Shown: positions 8,903 through 16,405 of the stretch, one piece after another
Numbering within the stretch: the stretch's first letter is position 1
How the letters are laid out: each line of letters starts with the position of its first letter
NCBI RefSeq assembly: GCF_015056685.1
Contig: NZ_SVFW01000052.1
Location: 1 to 25,184 of the forward strand
Source: Butyrivibrio sp.
GTDB lineage: Bacteria; Bacillota; Clostridia; Lachnospirales; Lachnospiraceae
Length of the DNA: 25,184 nucleotides
Reading direction: 5' to 3'
Notes under the pieces: model-generated
What the model saw: the letters and a program-made list of their open reading frames with translations, nothing else
Told to the model about the DNA's origin: nothing
Database searches by the model: none
Made by a program: the position numbers and the translations under genes

Positions 8903-9635
8903 ACATTCCTCCATCCACTTTGATGACTTCTCCTGTTATGTACTTTGATCCTTCGCTTCCCAAAAAAAGCGCAAGATCAGCCACATCCTCAGGATTTCCA
9001 AGCTTTCCAAGTGGGATCATCTTTTTCATCTCATCTGTCTGCGCATCACTTAACATCGCAGTCATCTCAGTGGTTATATATCCTGGTGCTATGGCGTTGC
9101 ACCTTATATTTTTTCTTCCGTACTCCCTGGCAACGGCCTTTGTAAATCCAACAATTCCAGCCTTTGATGCAGCATAGTTGGTCTGACCTTTGTTCCCCAT
9201 AAGTCCCACAACTGAACTGATATTGATAATGCTTCCTTTTTTATGCATAACAAAGTTTCTGATAAAGGCTTTGGTGACGTATATACATCCCTTTAGATTC
9301 ACATCTATAACACTGTCAATGTCCATTGTCTTAAAGTTTGCAAGAAGGTTATCCCTGGTTATTCCGGCGTTATTTACAAGAATATCAATAACGCCAAAAT
9401 CAGCTATTATCTCCTTTGCAACGCTATCAACCTGATCCGCATCCTTTATGTCACAAACATAGAGTCTTGCCGTAATTCCATAAGAAGTAAGCTCTTTTAT
9501 TGTTTCAAGGGCCGCTTCGCTCTCTCTTGTCGCAATGATCGCAAGATCTGCCCCATTTTGAGCGAATCTCAAAGCGATTGCCCTGCCAATTCCTCTGCTT
9601 CCCCCTGTTACTACTGCCTTCTTTCCTTTAAGCAT
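8895..9635 (-). CDS. fabG: 3-oxoacyl-ACP reductase
   Basis: NADPH-dependent reductase of the elongation cycle, short-chain dehydrogenase family, 246 residues. The nucleotide-binding motif GGSRGIGRAI begins at residue 11; NNAG is at 88-91. The catalytic residues are Ser 140/141, Y154 and K158 in the YAASK context. The C-terminus ends in the typical ITGEVIKVDGGMYV. I prefer the ATG at 9635, with GGGAG about 10 bases upstream, over a TTG at 9644 that sits too close to that site. It overlaps the fabD stop by 8 bases. Confidence 0.97.
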   Translation of the reverse strand: MLKGKKAVVTGGSRGIGRAIALRFAQNGADLAIIATRESEAALETIKELTSYGITARLYVCDIKDADQVDSVAKEIIADFGVIDILVNNAGITRDNLLANFKTMDIDSVIDVNLKGCIYVTKAFIRNFVMHKKGSIINISSVVGLMGNKGQTNYAASKAGIVGFTKAVAREYGRKNIRCNAIAPGYITTEMTAMLSDAQTDEMKKMIPLGKLGNPEDVADLALFLGSEGSKYITGEVIKVDGGMYV

Positions 9636-10563
9636 CCTTTTCAAGCTCCCTTAACACTTCATGAAGTGAATCCATATCATTTACTGAATAAACCCTGGCT
9701 CCCTCAACAGTTCTTTTCACAAATCCTGAAAGTGTCTTACCCGGGCCGCACTCTATAAATGTATCAACTCCGCTATCCGCCATGTTTTTGAGAGTTTCCT
9801 CCCACTTAACGCTGCTGCAGACCTGGTCTGAAATGGTATCGATCATCTCTTTCTCTTCCTGTGGATAGGGCTTTGCTGTCTTATTGGCATAAAGAGGAAT
9901 ATGGGGTTTTTTAAGTTTATAGACCTTTCCTTCCTTTAGCTCATTTTTAAGCTCTTTTGCGGCGCTTTCCATATAAGGCGTGTGAAAGGGGCCTCCAACA
10001 GGAAGCTCTATAAATCTTACCTTTTGCTCCCCAAGCTTTTCCTTGAAGGCATCTATTTTCTCTTTTTCGCCCGATACCACTACCTGTCCCGGGCAGTTGT
10101 AATTTACAGGGTAAACCTCATACTCTTTGCACATTTTTTGCAAAAGAGCTTTGTCCATCCTAAGCACAGCTACCATGCCACCTTCCACAGCTTCAGCGGA
10201 CTTCTGCATGTATTTTCCTCTCTGGCACACAAGCTTAAAGGCTTCCTGGAAACTTAGTACATCAGAAGCTGCAAGAGCTGCCACTTCCCCAAGAGAAAAA
10301 CCTGCAACTGCATCAGGACTTACTCCGTTTTTCATAAGAGCGATCGCACCTGCCATGTCAGCTAAAAAAAGGCATGGCTGGGCATTTTCTGTCCTCTTTA
10401 AAGTGTCTGCATCCCCTGTAAACATCTGGGTAAGTGTCCCCGGGCGTATTGCCTCAGCAACTCCAAAGTAGTTGTGGACTTCAGGTACATTCTCGAATAA
10501 ATCCTTTGTCATTCCGGGATACTGACTTCCCTGACCGGCAAATAAAAAAGCTATCTTTCCCAT
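9628..10563 (-). CDS. fabD: Malonyl-CoA:ACP transacylase
   Basis: Moves malonyl groups from CoA to ACP. The 311-residue protein has the N-terminal FLFAGQGSQYPGM, the nucleophile elbow GFSLGE with S90, and the catalytic histidine H194 in GGPFHTPYMES. The ATG at 10563 overlaps the fabK stop as TGATG, with GAGG upstream; a TTG one codon earlier is less likely. The overlap implies translational coupling with fabK. Confidence 0.97.
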   Translation of the reverse strand: MGKIAFLFAGQGSQYPGMTKDLFENVPEVHNYFGVAEAIRPGTLTQMFTGDADTLKRTENAQPCLFLADMAGAIALMKNGVSPDAVAGFSLGEVAALAASDVLSFQEAFKLVCQRGKYMQKSAEAVEGGMVAVLRMDKALLQKMCKEYEVYPVNYNCPGQVVVSGEKEKIDAFKEKLGEQKVRFIELPVGGPFHTPYMESAAKELKNELKEGKVYKLKKPHIPLYANKTAKPYPQEEKEMIDTISDQVCSSVKWEETLKNMADSGVDTFIECGPGKTLSGFVKRTVEGARVYSVNDMDSLHEVLRELEKDA

Positions 10564-11507
10564 CAAAGTTCCTCACATTTCTTTTCCAAGAGAGCCTTAG
10601 CATCTCTGCAGATACCTGTAATGATCTCTTCACATGTCCCTTCAGAGTTAACGAGCCCTGCGATCTGTCCGCACATACATGATCCCGTCTTAACGTCTCC
10701 ATCTATGGCAGCGCGTCTAAGTGCCCCTGCTCCCATTTTTTCCAGTTCATCCGGTGTAGATAGTGGGTCATTTTCTTTTGCCTGAAAGTCCCTTGTCATT
10801 CTGTTTTTCAGTGCTCTTACCGGGTGTCCCAGACTTTTTCCAGTGACTATGGTGTCTCTGTCTTTTGCTTTCAGGACCTTTTCCTTATAATTTGCATGAA
10901 CGTTACACTCTTTTGCTGTAAGGAATCTTGTCCCCATCTGAACGGCCTTGGCTCCCAGCATAAAAGCTGCTGCCATGCCTCTGCCATCCGCAATTCCTCC
11001 GGCTGCGATAACAGGGATATTCACCGCATCAACAACCTGTGGCACAAGTGCCATCGTCGTGGTATCTCCAACATGTCCACCTGACTCACAACCTTCAGCC
11101 ACCACTGCGCTGGCCCCCATTCTCTCTACCATTACTGCAAGAGCAACGCTTGCAACCACGCAGATTACCTTTACCCCTGCATTTTTTAACTGTTCCATGT
11201 ACTTTGCAGGGTTTCCTGCGCCTGTTGTCACAACAGAAATCTTTTCCTGGCAGACAACTTCCACAGCCTCGTCAATATATGGGCTCATGAGCATCAGGTT
11301 CACACCAAAGGGCTTATCCGTCAGCTCTTTTGCCTTCCTTATCTGCGCCCTAAGCTGCTCACCATTGGAATTCATAGCCGCGATGATACCAAGTCCTCCT
11401 GCGTTTGATACTGCAGCTGCAAGGTCTGCATCAGCGATCCAGGCCATTCCTCCCTGAAAAACCGGATATTTGATCCCAAGCATTTCACAAATCGGATTTG
11501 CACTCAT
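10563..11507 (-). CDS. fabK: FMN-dependent enoyl-ACP reductase II
   Basis: Catalyses the last reduction of each elongation round. The 314-residue TIM-barrel flavoprotein resembles nitronate monooxygenases and FabK of Streptococcus pneumoniae: FQGGMAWIADADLAAAVSNAGGLG at the N-terminus (written in two parts: FQGGMAWIAD, then AAAVSNAGGLG) and AEGCESGGHVG with H145, matching S. pneumoniae H144. No FabI, FabL or FabV is in the window. FabK enzymes are intrinsically resistant to triclosan, so this organism may be too. The ATG at 11507 follows GAGGAAC; the gap to acpP is 21 bases. Confidence 0.95.
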   Translation of the reverse strand: MSANPICEMLGIKYPVFQGGMAWIADADLAAAVSNAGGLGIIAAMNSNGEQLRAQIRKAKELTDKPFGVNLMLMSPYIDEAVEVVCQEKISVVTTGAGNPAKYMEQLKNAGVKVICVVASVALAVMVERMGASAVVAEGCESGGHVGDTTTMALVPQVVDAVNIPVIAAGGIADGRGMAAAFMLGAKAVQMGTRFLTAKECNVHANYKEKVLKAKDRDTIVTGKSLGHPVRALKNRMTRDFQAKENDPLSTPDELEKMGAGALRRAAIDGDVKTGSCMCGQIAGLVNSEGTCEEIITGICRDAKALLEKKCEEL

Positions 11508-11528
11508 TTGTCGTTCCTCTCCAGATCA

Positions 11529-11750
11529 TTACTGCTTCTCAATGAGCTCAACCAGCTTATCGATTGTTGTGATCTCCTGTGAAAGCTCAATCTTGCAATC
11601 AAGCTCTTCCTGCATCTGCATAACAAGCTCCATGATGTCCAGAGAATCAAGTCCGATCTCTGTAAATGTTGATGAGGATGAGATTTCACTTTCCTCCTTA
11701 TCAAGATACTCTGCGATTATACGAATGATTGTTCCTTTAACGTCTTTCAT
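11529..11750 (-). CDS. acpP: Acyl carrier protein
   Basis: Carrier of growing acyl chains, 73 residues, strongly acidic, with the phosphopantetheine site S36 in the motif IGLDSLDIMEL. The ATG at 11750 is selected by AAGGAG at the right spacing; an in-frame extension to 11774 would take in the ribosome site itself. It is the first gene of the fatty-acid operon and is preceded by the MerR-type promoter. Confidence 0.97.
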   Translation of the reverse strand: MKDVKGTIIRIIAEYLDKEESEISSSSTFTEIGLDSLDIMELVMQMQEELDCKIELSQEITTIDKLVELIEKQ

Positions 11751-11800
11751 TTTTGTCTCCTTTTGAATGTTCAATGTTTATTTATTATCAATTCTTTGTT

Positions 11801-11831
11801 ACAATAATCTTGGGTGCTACCCCCAAGTCAA
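11801..11831 (-). promoter_or_regulatory. Promoter of the fatty-acid operon with 19-bp spacer
   Basis: On the minus strand a consensus-like -35 box TTGACT (11826-11831) is followed 19 bases later by TATTGT (11801-11806), the best -10 candidate. At 17 or 18 bases spacing no better -10 exists. A 19-bp spacer is characteristic of promoters activated by MerR-family proteins, which untwist the DNA to realign the two boxes. The 5' leader to acpP is roughly 45 bases. Confidence 0.65.
11809..11827. promoter_or_regulatory. Palindromic operator for the divergent MerR-type regulator
   Basis: The dyad CTTGGG-N7-CCCAAG is centred on 11818, two bases from the middle of the 19-bp spacer of the acpP promoter. 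Position and form (TTGACTTGGG...CCCAAG) match the usual MerR-family operator. It also lies 36 bases before the merR start codon, so autoregulation is likely. Confidence 0.7.
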
Positions 11832-11862
11832 TAGATTTTTTTAAGTTTTTTCGAGGTTTTTT

Positions 11863-12720
11863 ATGACAACTTTTTACAATTACAAAAACGACCAACAGGA
11901 ATATTCACTCACTGTCAGCCAGTTTGCAAAACTATGTGGTACGACAAGGGATACTTTAAGACACTACTATGAACAGGACATTCTCATGCCCAGAGTAGAC
12001 GAGAGCAATGGCTATCACTACTATTCCGCATCTCAGATAAGCTCTTTCTTTTTTATAAGCACCATGCGCCAGGCAGGCTGCAGCATTCCCGAGATCAGAG
12101 ACCTTATCCACAACTCCTCCAGGGAAGCAATCGAAAGGCTGACTAACTCCAAGATTCTTGAAATGCAGAGGGAACTTTACAGGATAAATAAAAAGATAAG
12201 TGCGTTGCACCTTGGAATGTGGATACTTGGAGAATTCGGAGGGCACAAAAAGGGCTCTTTGTTCTTGCAGACAATGCCAGAGATCAGCACCAGCAAGACC
12301 CCCATTAAGAATAAAGACTTCGCCCATCACACTGCTGATATCGCAGAAGATATCTCAGAGCATCTAAAAAAGGCTGTGGACAAGGACTCTCTTTCTATTT
12401 TCCCAACAGGAGTCACCATCTCTTATGAAGACCTCGTCAAAAAGCATTACGTTTATAACAACATAATAAGCTTATCTTTCCTGCCTGCAGATAACATCGA
12501 TACATTCCCCGCAGAGGGCCGCATCGCGCTGTGCTGCCACCAGGATAATCTGTCAAAAGATATTGAGAAAACCTACCAGAAGATGCTTTCTTACATAAAA
12601 AAGAACAGGCTAAAAGCCTGCTCTGATCTATACGTAATAAGTCTCATTAACCTTTATGACAAGGAAAAAGAACATACTTACTTCAAATATTTATTTATAT
12701 ATGTGGAACCCGAAAGCTGA
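11863..12720 (+). CDS. MerR-family transcriptional regulator, probable regulator of fatty-acid synthesis
   Basis: Single plus-strand gene, 285 residues, divergent from acpP with 112 bases between them. The N-terminal winged helix-turn-helix runs from about 14 to 82 (LTVSQFAKLCGTTRDTLRHY, then GYHYYSASQIS), followed by a dimerisation helix to about 120. The C-terminal portion (about 150-285) looks like a GyrI/BmrR-type effector-binding domain, judged from length and composition only. The start is supported by GAGG eight bases upstream. Its placement beside a MerR-style promoter makes control of the fatty-acid operon likely; the ligand could be an acyl-CoA, acyl-ACP, fatty acid or an amphipathic compound. 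The stop codon abuts that of the next, convergent gene. Confidence 0.85.
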   Translation: MTTFYNYKNDQQEYSLTVSQFAKLCGTTRDTLRHYYEQDILMPRVDESNGYHYYSASQISSFFFISTMRQAGCSIPEIRDLIHNSSREAIERLTNSKILEMQRELYRINKKISALHLGMWILGEFGGHKKGSLFLQTMPEISTSKTPIKNKDFAHHTADIAEDISEHLKKAVDKDSLSIFPTGVTISYEDLVKKHYVYNNIISLSFLPADNIDTFPAEGRIALCCHQDNLSKDIEKTYQKMLSYIKKNRLKACSDLYVISLINLYDKEKEHTYFKYLFIYVEPES

Positions 12721-13653
12721 TCACTCAAGGATTCCCTTACATTTCCTGGTAAGGGTGTTTAAGACACGCTTTTTATCAAGACTCCAAAGAGGCTCCACAA
12801 GGAGCTTTCTGGGGCCATCACCTGTCATGCGATGAATTACAGTTTCCTCAGGCAAAAGAGCTATGCACTCTGCAACAAGGTCTGTGTATTTCTCCATATC
12901 CATAAAGGAAGGCCTCTCTGCTTCACTCATCTCAAGGTACTGTCTGTAAAGCTGCGTTCCCTTAAGAAGTTGCAGGTTTTGAAGTTTTATGCCATCGAGC
13001 ACAGGTGTAAGCCCGGAAAGGTATCTTACCGTCTCGAGCATATCTTCTTTTGTTTCGCCAAAAAGTCCTAAGATTACATGAACTATTACAACTATCCCGG
13101 CTTCTTTAAGCCTCTTATAGGCATCTTCAAAAACTTTTAGCTCATATCCTCTGTTGATGCTTATGGCTGTTTTTTCATGGATTGTCTGAAGTCCCAGTTC
13201 TACCCATACAGGCTTTATCTGATTCAGCTCTTTTAGCATATCAAGGACGTCTCTTCCTATACAGTCAGGCCTTGTTCCGAGGGATAAGGCCACCACGTCT
13301 TCTCTTTTTATGACTGCGCTGTAGAGCTCTTTTAACCTGTCTACGTCTCCATAGGTATTGGTAAAGGACTGAAAATAAGCGATAAACTTATTTGCATCGG
13401 TTTTTTGTCGCACCTTATCTTTGGCCCGTTCAAACTGCTCATTCAACTGCCTTACCCCAATGCCGGTCACAGGAACAGCAAAGTCTCCCGAACCGCCCTC
13501 GGAGCAAAATGTGCATCCATGAAAAGACCTCTCGCCATTTGGCATGATAATAGAGCCGTCCCTGTTTGGGCAACTGCAACCCGAAGTCAGAGACAGGCGA
13601 TATATCTTTTCACCATATGTACTTTTTAAGAATGTTGATAGTTTATGATGCAT
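12721..13653 (-). CDS. TIGR01212/YhcC-family radical SAM protein
   Basis: A 310-residue radical SAM protein of the family including E. coli YhcC and B. subtilis YtqA; the biochemical role is not settled. Cysteines C26 and C28 in SGCSCPNRDG and C47 and C50 in HGCTFC provide the iron-sulphur cluster ligands. Further family traits are FQSFTNTYG, LGTRPDCIG and VELGLQTIHEKT. I chose the ATG at 13653 (GGGGA just upstream), giving a length like the family; it overlaps the acetyltransferase gene by 28 bases. A longer version to 13707 would lie deeper in that gene. It ends directly against the merR stop (TGATCA), with no room for a terminator. Confidence 0.9.
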   Translation of the reverse strand: MHHKLSTFLKSTYGEKIYRLSLTSGCSCPNRDGSIIMPNGERSFHGCTFCSEGGSGDFAVPVTGIGVRQLNEQFERAKDKVRQKTDANKFIAYFQSFTNTYGDVDRLKELYSAVIKREDVVALSLGTRPDCIGRDVLDMLKELNQIKPVWVELGLQTIHEKTAISINRGYELKVFEDAYKRLKEAGIVVIVHVILGLFGETKEDMLETVRYLSGLTPVLDGIKLQNLQLLKGTQLYRQYLEMSEAERPSFMDMEKYTDLVAECIALLPEETVIHRMTGDGPRKLLVEPLWSLDKKRVLNTLTRKCKGILE

Positions 13654-14228
13654 GGAGCATCCCCATGTTCGCCGATGATTTTTTCCATCCAAACCATATC
13701 GTACCATTTACCAAACTTGAATCCACATTTATGGAAATGGCCAATAAGTTTATAACCCATTTTTTCGTGGAATCTGACACTATCATAGGTCAGATACTCA
13801 TCCTCTTTTTCAGGATATCCGATGCATGAGTAAAGATTGAGGATTCCCATGTCTTTAAGACGTTTTTCAAGTTCCTCATAAAGGGCTCTTCCAAGTCCGT
13901 TCCTCTTGCAGTCTTTATCGAGATAAATGGACATTTCAACGCACCACTGATAAGCTGCCCTCTCGTGGAATTTGCTGGCATAGGCATAGCCAACAATCCT
14001 GGTATTACCTGTATTTTCAGTGTCATTTCCGCTTGAGACTTCCTCAACAACAAGATAGGGGAAATCCTCAAGAACTTTTTCTATACGGCTCTTAAACTCG
14101 CTTACAGTCGGCACTTCGTACTCATAGGTTATAGCTGTTTTTTCAACATAATACCTGTAAATATTAAGAAGTGCCTCTGCATCATCAGCGGTTGCAAGTC
14201 TTATTTTATAACTGCTGTTATTACTCAC
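13626..14228 (-). CDS. GNAT-family N-acetyltransferase, phosphinothricin acetyltransferase-like
   Basis: Acetyl-CoA-dependent acetyltransferase of 200 residues. It has the PAT-like N-terminus (IRLATADDAEALLNIYRYYV), the Glu-rich strand AYQWCVEMSIYLD, the acetyl-CoA loop KRNGLGRALYEELE, and the C-terminal FHEKMGYKLIGHFHKCGFK. A Ser/Asn/Thr insertion at about residues 65-77 enlarges a loop. It uses a GTG start at 14228 with a strong GGAGG 5-6 bases upstream. Substrate unknown; homologues acetylate phosphinothricin, methionine sulfone or other amines. It begins 27 bases after the DUF2264 stop, so it is likely on the same transcript. Confidence 0.88.
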   Translation of the reverse strand: MSNNSSYKIRLATADDAEALLNIYRYYVEKTAITYEYEVPTVSEFKSRIEKVLEDFPYLVVEEVSSGNDTENTGNTRIVGYAYASKFHERAAYQWCVEMSIYLDKDCKRNGLGRALYEELEKRLKDMGILNLYSCIGYPEKEDEYLTYDSVRFHEKMGYKLIGHFHKCGFKFGKWYDMVWMEKIIGEHGDAPCIINYQHS

Positions 14229-14255
14229 TTTGTCCTCCAGGTGATGTTACTTGGA

Positions 14256-16304
14256 TCACAGCTGAAGATTACCTTCTATTCCTTCAAAATCAATGACTTT
14301 GCAATCGCCGTTTTTAAGGCTTATTCTGACAGGTCCATATCCTCCGCATTTCTGAGGGTCTGTGTACTCTATGGACTTTACAGGGAAAATATCATCATCT
14401 GCAAAGTCTTCAAGACTCTCTTTTGTGATCACCTGAGAAATAAGGAAGTACAGCTCATATCCATACTGCTTTTCCCTCTTGGTATCTGCATAAAGGATAA
14501 TGGAATTCTCACTGTCAGGGTTGGTATTCTTACTGTGTATCAGGTCTATATTATCCCAACCATCCATAATCGTAAAGGCTAACTGCTTTTCTTTTCCTGT
14601 ATGATCATGGCCCTTTAATATAACAGCCTTAAATCCATCTTTTTCTTTTTTGATAACCTCTGTTCCATTATCAGGGAATCCAAAAGCTCCAAGTGTTATA
14701 CGGAGCGGTCTTCTGAACATGCGGATCTTGTCTGTACGCATGATTCCATAAGGAACTGCAAAATCAGCGATATTTATGGCTGTTCTCCAATGAGTTTCTG
14801 TCTGTGTCTCATACTCAAAGAAGTGCCTTCTGTAGAGTACTCCATCCTTCTCCCCATGCCAGAAGCAAGCATTGGGAGTAATACCCACAGGATGTTCTTC
14901 GTCAAGGTAAGTCACAACATACTGCTGAGACTGAACTCCATCTTTATTGACACTGTCCCAAGGGAACTTTGTGTTATAAACAAGCTTTCCATAGTTCCAG
15001 ATTCCATGAAGGTCCGTTTTATCTTTTACCATCTTGCCTGTCCTAAGTTCAGTAATACCATTTGCCTCATGGTTAGCCATGCAAAGTCCTGGTCCGTCAA
15101 GGGTTGTGACAAGTGTCTCGTTTTCTTTTAAATCTTCCCATTGGCCAATGTTTTCTTTGCTTGTCCAGAATGGATGGTCAGCAGGCAGATGCAGGCACAA
15201 AAGAGCCTTTGCAAGCCACATAGGAGACTCAGCGCAGGAATAGGACTGCACAAGTGGAACAAAGGGGCCATAGAAACCAAGTGTTGGCACACCTTCCCAC
15301 AAAAAGTCATCTCTTGAAAGGAACTGCAGAAGTGATCCTGAGCAGATTCTTCTTGCAAGTCCTGGATCTATAGCAGGATTGTTCATAAGGAGATTGCCAT
15401 CAAATGAACTTGTTGCTGCATTTCTGTAGATGCCGCTTCTTCCCCACATATTTGTAAATCCATCTCTGTCAAAAAAGAGTGGATATGTCTTCATGAGTTC
15501 ATTGGAATTTTCTTCAAACTTTTTGGCTATATATGGCTCTTTTTCATATCCATACCACTGATTCCAGATGGCTGTATACATATTGAAAGCCCAGCATGAA
15601 TAATAGTCAAAGGACTGTCCGTCTCTGTACCAGCCCTGACCAACATAATAATTCAGGATGTTCTGGGCATGGTCGCGCATGATGTCCTCATCAATCTCAT
15701 AGCCATACATGTTAAGAAAAGCCAGATCAAGCATGTTAAAAAGGCGCCAGTTCTGCGGCACTGTGTTGGAATGGGCAAAGTCGCTTAAAAAGGCAGCAAT
15801 TCTGTCTTTTTCTTCCTTTGTGTAGGTCTCCCATATTTCATCTTTTGAAAGCCAGAGACAAATAACAAGGGCTGCTGTTTCTACAGTCTGCTGGAAGCAT
15901 GCACATGGATTGCCACTCTTATCCAGCTCTTTCATATCCGAATAGTTTAATACGTAGTTCTTTTCACCCTTTGTAACTGCGTATAAAACCTGCTTCTTAT
16001 AATAATCTCTTACGTTTATGCCATTTAATACAAGGTCAGGCCTAATGTGGATCAAAGGCGCAGAAATAAAGAAGGATCTGCAAAGTCCCTCAAAAATCTC
16101 AGCCTTGTATCGCCACATGGGAGCATCCTTTGAGGGGTAGGTAACTTCAGTCTCATACCTTGGCATTACCACCGGATCCTCTATGCTTTTGATATTTCCA
16201 AATATTCCTGATAAAAGATATTCTGCTGCCTCTATCCAGCTCTCTCTTGTAAGACCCGTGTAAGGGCTAAGTTCATAGTCTGTTTTTGTAGGTGTAAACT
16301 TCAT
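14256..16304 (-). CDS. DUF2264 domain protein, putative cytosolic polysaccharide-processing enzyme
   Basis: A 682-residue protein recognised as DUF2264. The N-terminal 380 residues or so are helix- and Trp-rich (for example GQGWYRDGQSFDYYSCWAFN and WGRSGIYRNAATSSF), consistent with an (alpha/alpha) toroid as in polysaccharide lyases; the C-terminal third appears beta-rich. No signal peptide or membrane segment is seen, so it acts in the cytosol. The ATG at 16304 follows AAGGAG; an upstream in-frame extension spans the putative promoter and is unlikely to be translated. It is downstream of the GH88 gene with a 101-base gap. The reaction is not established; neighbours suggest it acts on uronate-containing oligosaccharides. 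Confidence 0.85.
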   Translation of the reverse strand: MKFTPTKTDYELSPYTGLTRESWIEAAEYLLSGIFGNIKSIEDPVVMPRYETEVTYPSKDAPMWRYKAEIFEGLCRSFFISAPLIHIRPDLVLNGINVRDYYKKQVLYAVTKGEKNYVLNYSDMKELDKSGNPCACFQQTVETAALVICLWLSKDEIWETYTKEEKDRIAAFLSDFAHSNTVPQNWRLFNMLDLAFLNMYGYEIDEDIMRDHAQNILNYYVGQGWYRDGQSFDYYSCWAFNMYTAIWNQWYGYEKEPYIAKKFEENSNELMKTYPLFFDRDGFTNMWGRSGIYRNAATSSFDGNLLMNNPAIDPGLARRICSGSLLQFLSRDDFLWEGVPTLGFYGPFVPLVQSYSCAESPMWLAKALLCLHLPADHPFWTSKENIGQWEDLKENETLVTTLDGPGLCMANHEANGITELRTGKMVKDKTDLHGIWNYGKLVYNTKFPWDSVNKDGVQSQQYVVTYLDEEHPVGITPNACFWHGEKDGVLYRRHFFEYETQTETHWRTAINIADFAVPYGIMRTDKIRMFRRPLRITLGAFGFPDNGTEVIKKEKDGFKAVILKGHDHTGKEKQLAFTIMDGWDNIDLIHSKNTNPDSENSIILYADTKREKQYGYELYFLISQVITKESLEDFADDDIFPVKSIEYTDPQKCGGYGPVRISLKNGDCKVIDFEGIEGNLQL

Positions 16305-16329
16305 GGTGCTGCTCCTTATACTCTGACAA

Positions 16330-16358
16330 TATATATAATTCTTTTTATGCTGCATCAA
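16330..16358 (-). promoter_or_regulatory. Possible internal promoter before the DUF2264 gene
   Basis: In the 101-base gap between the GH88 and DUF2264 genes, the minus strand has TTGATG (16353-16358), a 17-base spacer, and TATATA (16330-16335). Each box matches the sigma-A consensus at four of six positions. The DUF2264 start is 26 bases further on. Confidence 0.4.
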
Positions 16359-16405
16359 AAAAAACTACTCATGACATTTCCAGGTTAAGCTGTCATAGTA
16401 TTCGT

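Noticed and set aside
10948..11457. Plus-strand frame of 169 codons
   Set aside because: It is antisense to fabK and has an Ala/Thr/Ser-rich composition typical of a shadow frame.
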